From contig BSBN01000213.1 in NCBI GenBank assembly GCA_027924645.1, positions 36,892,501 to 36,956,500 on the forward strand: a stretch of 64,000 nt of DNA, given 5' to 3'. A model generated the notes under the pieces. That model saw nothing but the letters and a program-made list of their open reading frames with translations, did no database searches and was not told where the DNA came from. Position numbers and translations under genes: made by a program. This stretch comes from Cunninghamia lanceolata (taxonomy: Eukaryota; Streptophyta; Pinopsida; Cupressales; Cupressaceae). Below, one piece after another: positions 62,235 to 64,000 of this stretch (position 1 is the stretch's first letter; each line of letters starts with the position of its first letter).

Positions 62235-62755
62235 ACGCATGCACACTCCCCAGTTGCGCATTTGTCTCCCGCAGCTGCGCATATGATTAACTTGCGCATT
62301 TAACCTCTACAGTTGCGCATTCACCATCCATAGTGGCTCATACGTTTATTTTGCACATTCACGCTCCAAAGTTGCGCATTTATTCTTTGCAGCTGCGCAT
62401 ACGATCATTTTGCGCATTTAACCTATACAGTTGTGCATTCACCATCCGCGGTTGTGCATACGTCCATTTTGCGCATTCATGCTGCAAAGCTGCGCATTCA
62501 TACTCCATAGTGGCGCATCCAATCGTGACTGCAGAAACCATACCTAATTTGCGCATATACTCTGTACTGTTGTGTATACGTCGTATTTGCGCATTCACTC
62601 TGTTATGTTGCGCAATTATCCTCTGTTTTTGTGCATATACTATTATTGCACATATACCTCGTCATATTGCGCATTAATCCTCTATTTTTACGCATTTATT
62701 TAACAGTCGCATACACTCCCTGTTTCTGCGCATTCAGGCTGCAGTGTTGCGCATC
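62235..62755. repeat. GCGCAT array with a 21-21-17 spacing (59-bp higher-order repeat)
   Basis: GCGCAT (with variants GTGCAT, GCACAT, ACGCAT) recurs about 25 times. Most starts are separated by 21, 21 and 17 bases in a repeating cycle of 59: for example 21-17-21-21-17-21-21-17-21-21-17-21-21, then one 38 (17 plus 21 with a lost core). The 21-base units end in (A/T)GTT or AGCT, the 17-base units in ATTTT. TGCGCA is itself a palindrome. The array is in the leader of the retrotransposon and has no coding function. Confidence 0.95.
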
Positions 62756-63020
62756 TGTTTCCTGCTTTGCTGTTGTATGGTTTTTGATCTTTGCATGTTG
62801 AGCTAACGTTAGTTTTGCAGGGGTAGTGGCTAGAGTAGTTCATCTAGTTATTTTGCTAATCTCATTTAGCCTAACTAGGGGAGAAGTAATCAAGGTGCAT
62901 TTCATGACAAAACTACACCTAGTCCCTAAGTAGGAAGGAAGTAATTGGAACTAAATGGCTATCTTGCATTGTGAATTTACTTTCTAGTTTACTCATTGCT
63001 ATCTTCTACAAACCGAAAAA

Positions 63021-63156
63021 GAACAATGCTATGATTAATCACCTTTCAAAGTTAACAAAGGGGAAAGAACAATGCTATGATTAATCACCTTTCAAAGTTA
63101 ACAACTGGGAAATGAACATTGCTATGACTAATCACTTTTCAAGTTAACTATCGTGT
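63021..63156. repeat. Three-copy tandem repeat, 46-47 bp unit
   Basis: GAACAATGCTATGATTAATC followed by ACCTTTCAAAGTTAAC occurs at 63021 and 63067, and in a diverged form at 63114. The first two copies are almost identical. Confidence 0.95.
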
Positions 63157-64000
63157 GAGTGCACAAATTAGCTTAGCCCATTTAGTTTTTGTATTTTAAC
63201 TAGGTTGGATTTACCATTGTTCTTTGTGCTTGTGAATGACAATACGCTTATGCTCTCCCCTTAACTGGGTGATCAAAGTGCCAGACTTGTTATTCTTTTT
63301 GTCAAACCTTTAGGGGGGCCTGCCCTTGGATGCACGCTTGTCCAAGTGGAACAACCCTGAGTGGTAACAGGCTAAAGCCAAGCCCTACCAAGCCACTTAA
63401 AATAAATTGTGTTTGGGGTGAAAACCTCAAACAACGAGTGCTGTTGTGTTACACTGACGGCCAACCTCCCCCAAAACCCTCAAAGGCGCAACCCTTTGAG
63501 GCTGGGAGACTCCATAACGGAGAGTAGTGCTGCCGCATGTGTAACCACTCGAACAGTTGCTCTGTCTAAGAACCAAGTGTATAGCAAACTAAAAACCCCT
63601 ATTTGTTGATGCAAAGGGCGGAGCCCTTGAAGCGGCCTCGATTCTTGTGGCTTTAAGTAGAGGTAGCAGGGACAATCCTAAGGTTCAGTGTGGGTACAAG
63701 CCTAAGGAAACCTGGATCTGGTATGCGTGAGAAGTGAGTGCCGTGGAGGGGAGCTGGTGCTACCAGATCCTGAAGCTACACGCTTTTAGTTTGCACAGCT
63801 AGAGGATTTAACAAATATTGTCTCATCTTGCCTAAGTTGTACTTGTGTTTTGAGTCATAATAGTCCCAAAAATACAAAAAAATATAAAAAGATAAATATC
63901 ATGAAAAACATTTATGTGTGTGCTATGCTTTTTTGCCATAATTGAATATCAACCTCAGCATAAACACCAAATTTTTCAAAAAAACAAAAACACAGAAAAA

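Larger units (their letters stand above)
62118..64000 (+). other. 5' leader of the plus-strand retrotransposon (partial)
   Basis: No gag frame starts within the window. The leader includes the GCGCAT array (62235-62755), a three-copy 46-bp repeat (63021-63156) and a GC-richer block (about 63310-63790) containing AACAACCCTGAGTGGTAACA and GTGTAACCACTCGAACAG. The block may have conserved structure. The element runs off the right edge. Confidence 0.6.

Noticed and set aside
62333..62677. A 114-codon open frame on the plus strand
   Set aside because: It lies wholly inside the GCGCAT array, and its Cys/Ala/His/Ile periodicity only reflects the repeat. It has no independent coding evidence.
62235..62755. 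CRISPR-like array
   Set aside because: The repeated core is only 6-7 bases, spacing alternates 21 and 17, and the window is plant-like with no cas genes.

Overview
The window looks like gene-poor intergenic DNA from a large, TE-rich seed-plant genome, most likely a gymnosperm (a conifer is my best guess). It is AT-rich, has no intact host gene, and is filled with old, nested, stop-riddled transposon remains. The taxon is an inference from gene density, the style of the LTR elements, plant mobile domain (PMD) pseudogenes and the state of decay; no sequence was compared with a database. Nearly all reading frames are short, and those that matter are pieces of decayed mobile-element proteins.

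Left part (1-19 kb): mostly unassignable AT-rich DNA with small tandem duplications. It also holds an LTR-like fragment (3653-4513), a 1.49 kb LTR with matching 10-bp inverted ends (4514-6006), a multiply frameshifted hAT transposase pseudogene on the minus strand (about 6120-7870) and a Copia-type LTR fragment (8209-8475).

Middle-left (19-33 kb): a minus-strand Ty3/gypsy-type element with two LTRs (about 19160-26590). Its LTRs, polypurine tract, primer-binding-like site, gag remnant and protease-like remnant can be seen, but I find no reverse transcriptase, RNase H or integrase. A roughly 400-bp LINE-like insert lies in its 3' LTR, flanked by a 16-bp target duplication. A second LTR of the same family starts head-to-head at 26733 and a third fragment lies at 37398. 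Further right are a minus-strand LTR (31869-32835) and a plus-strand Copia-like LTR with a polypurine tract (32911-33190).

Middle (33-46 kb): tandem duplications, a decayed minus-strand coding region of about 1,050 codons from an unrecognised family (38410-41579), a hairpin cluster (42091-42242), a 242-bp hAT-type MITE (43367-43608) and another unknown coding remnant (44507-45139).

Right (46-64 kb): a 3.6 kb minus-strand LINE (46454-50029) with reverse transcriptase and zinc-knuckle remnants. It abuts a minus-strand LTR with its polypurine tract (50030-50875). A PMD fragment follows in antisense, cut at 52290 by another minus-strand LTR (52290-53649), whose adjacent internal region holds an unknown gag-like or transposon-like ORF (53845-56206). 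Next comes a fuller intron-bearing PMD pseudogene (about 58285-60760), then a plus-strand LTR element whose 5' LTR, lysine-type primer-binding site and leader occupy 61030-64000. That leader contains a strikingly regular GCGCAT array with spacings of 21, 21 and 17 bases, giving a 59-bp higher-order period.

Nothing here forms a working pathway. What the window records is a history of insertions and decay: LINE into LTR, LTR into PMD, LTR against LINE, and C-to-T-type stop codons in PMD reading frames.
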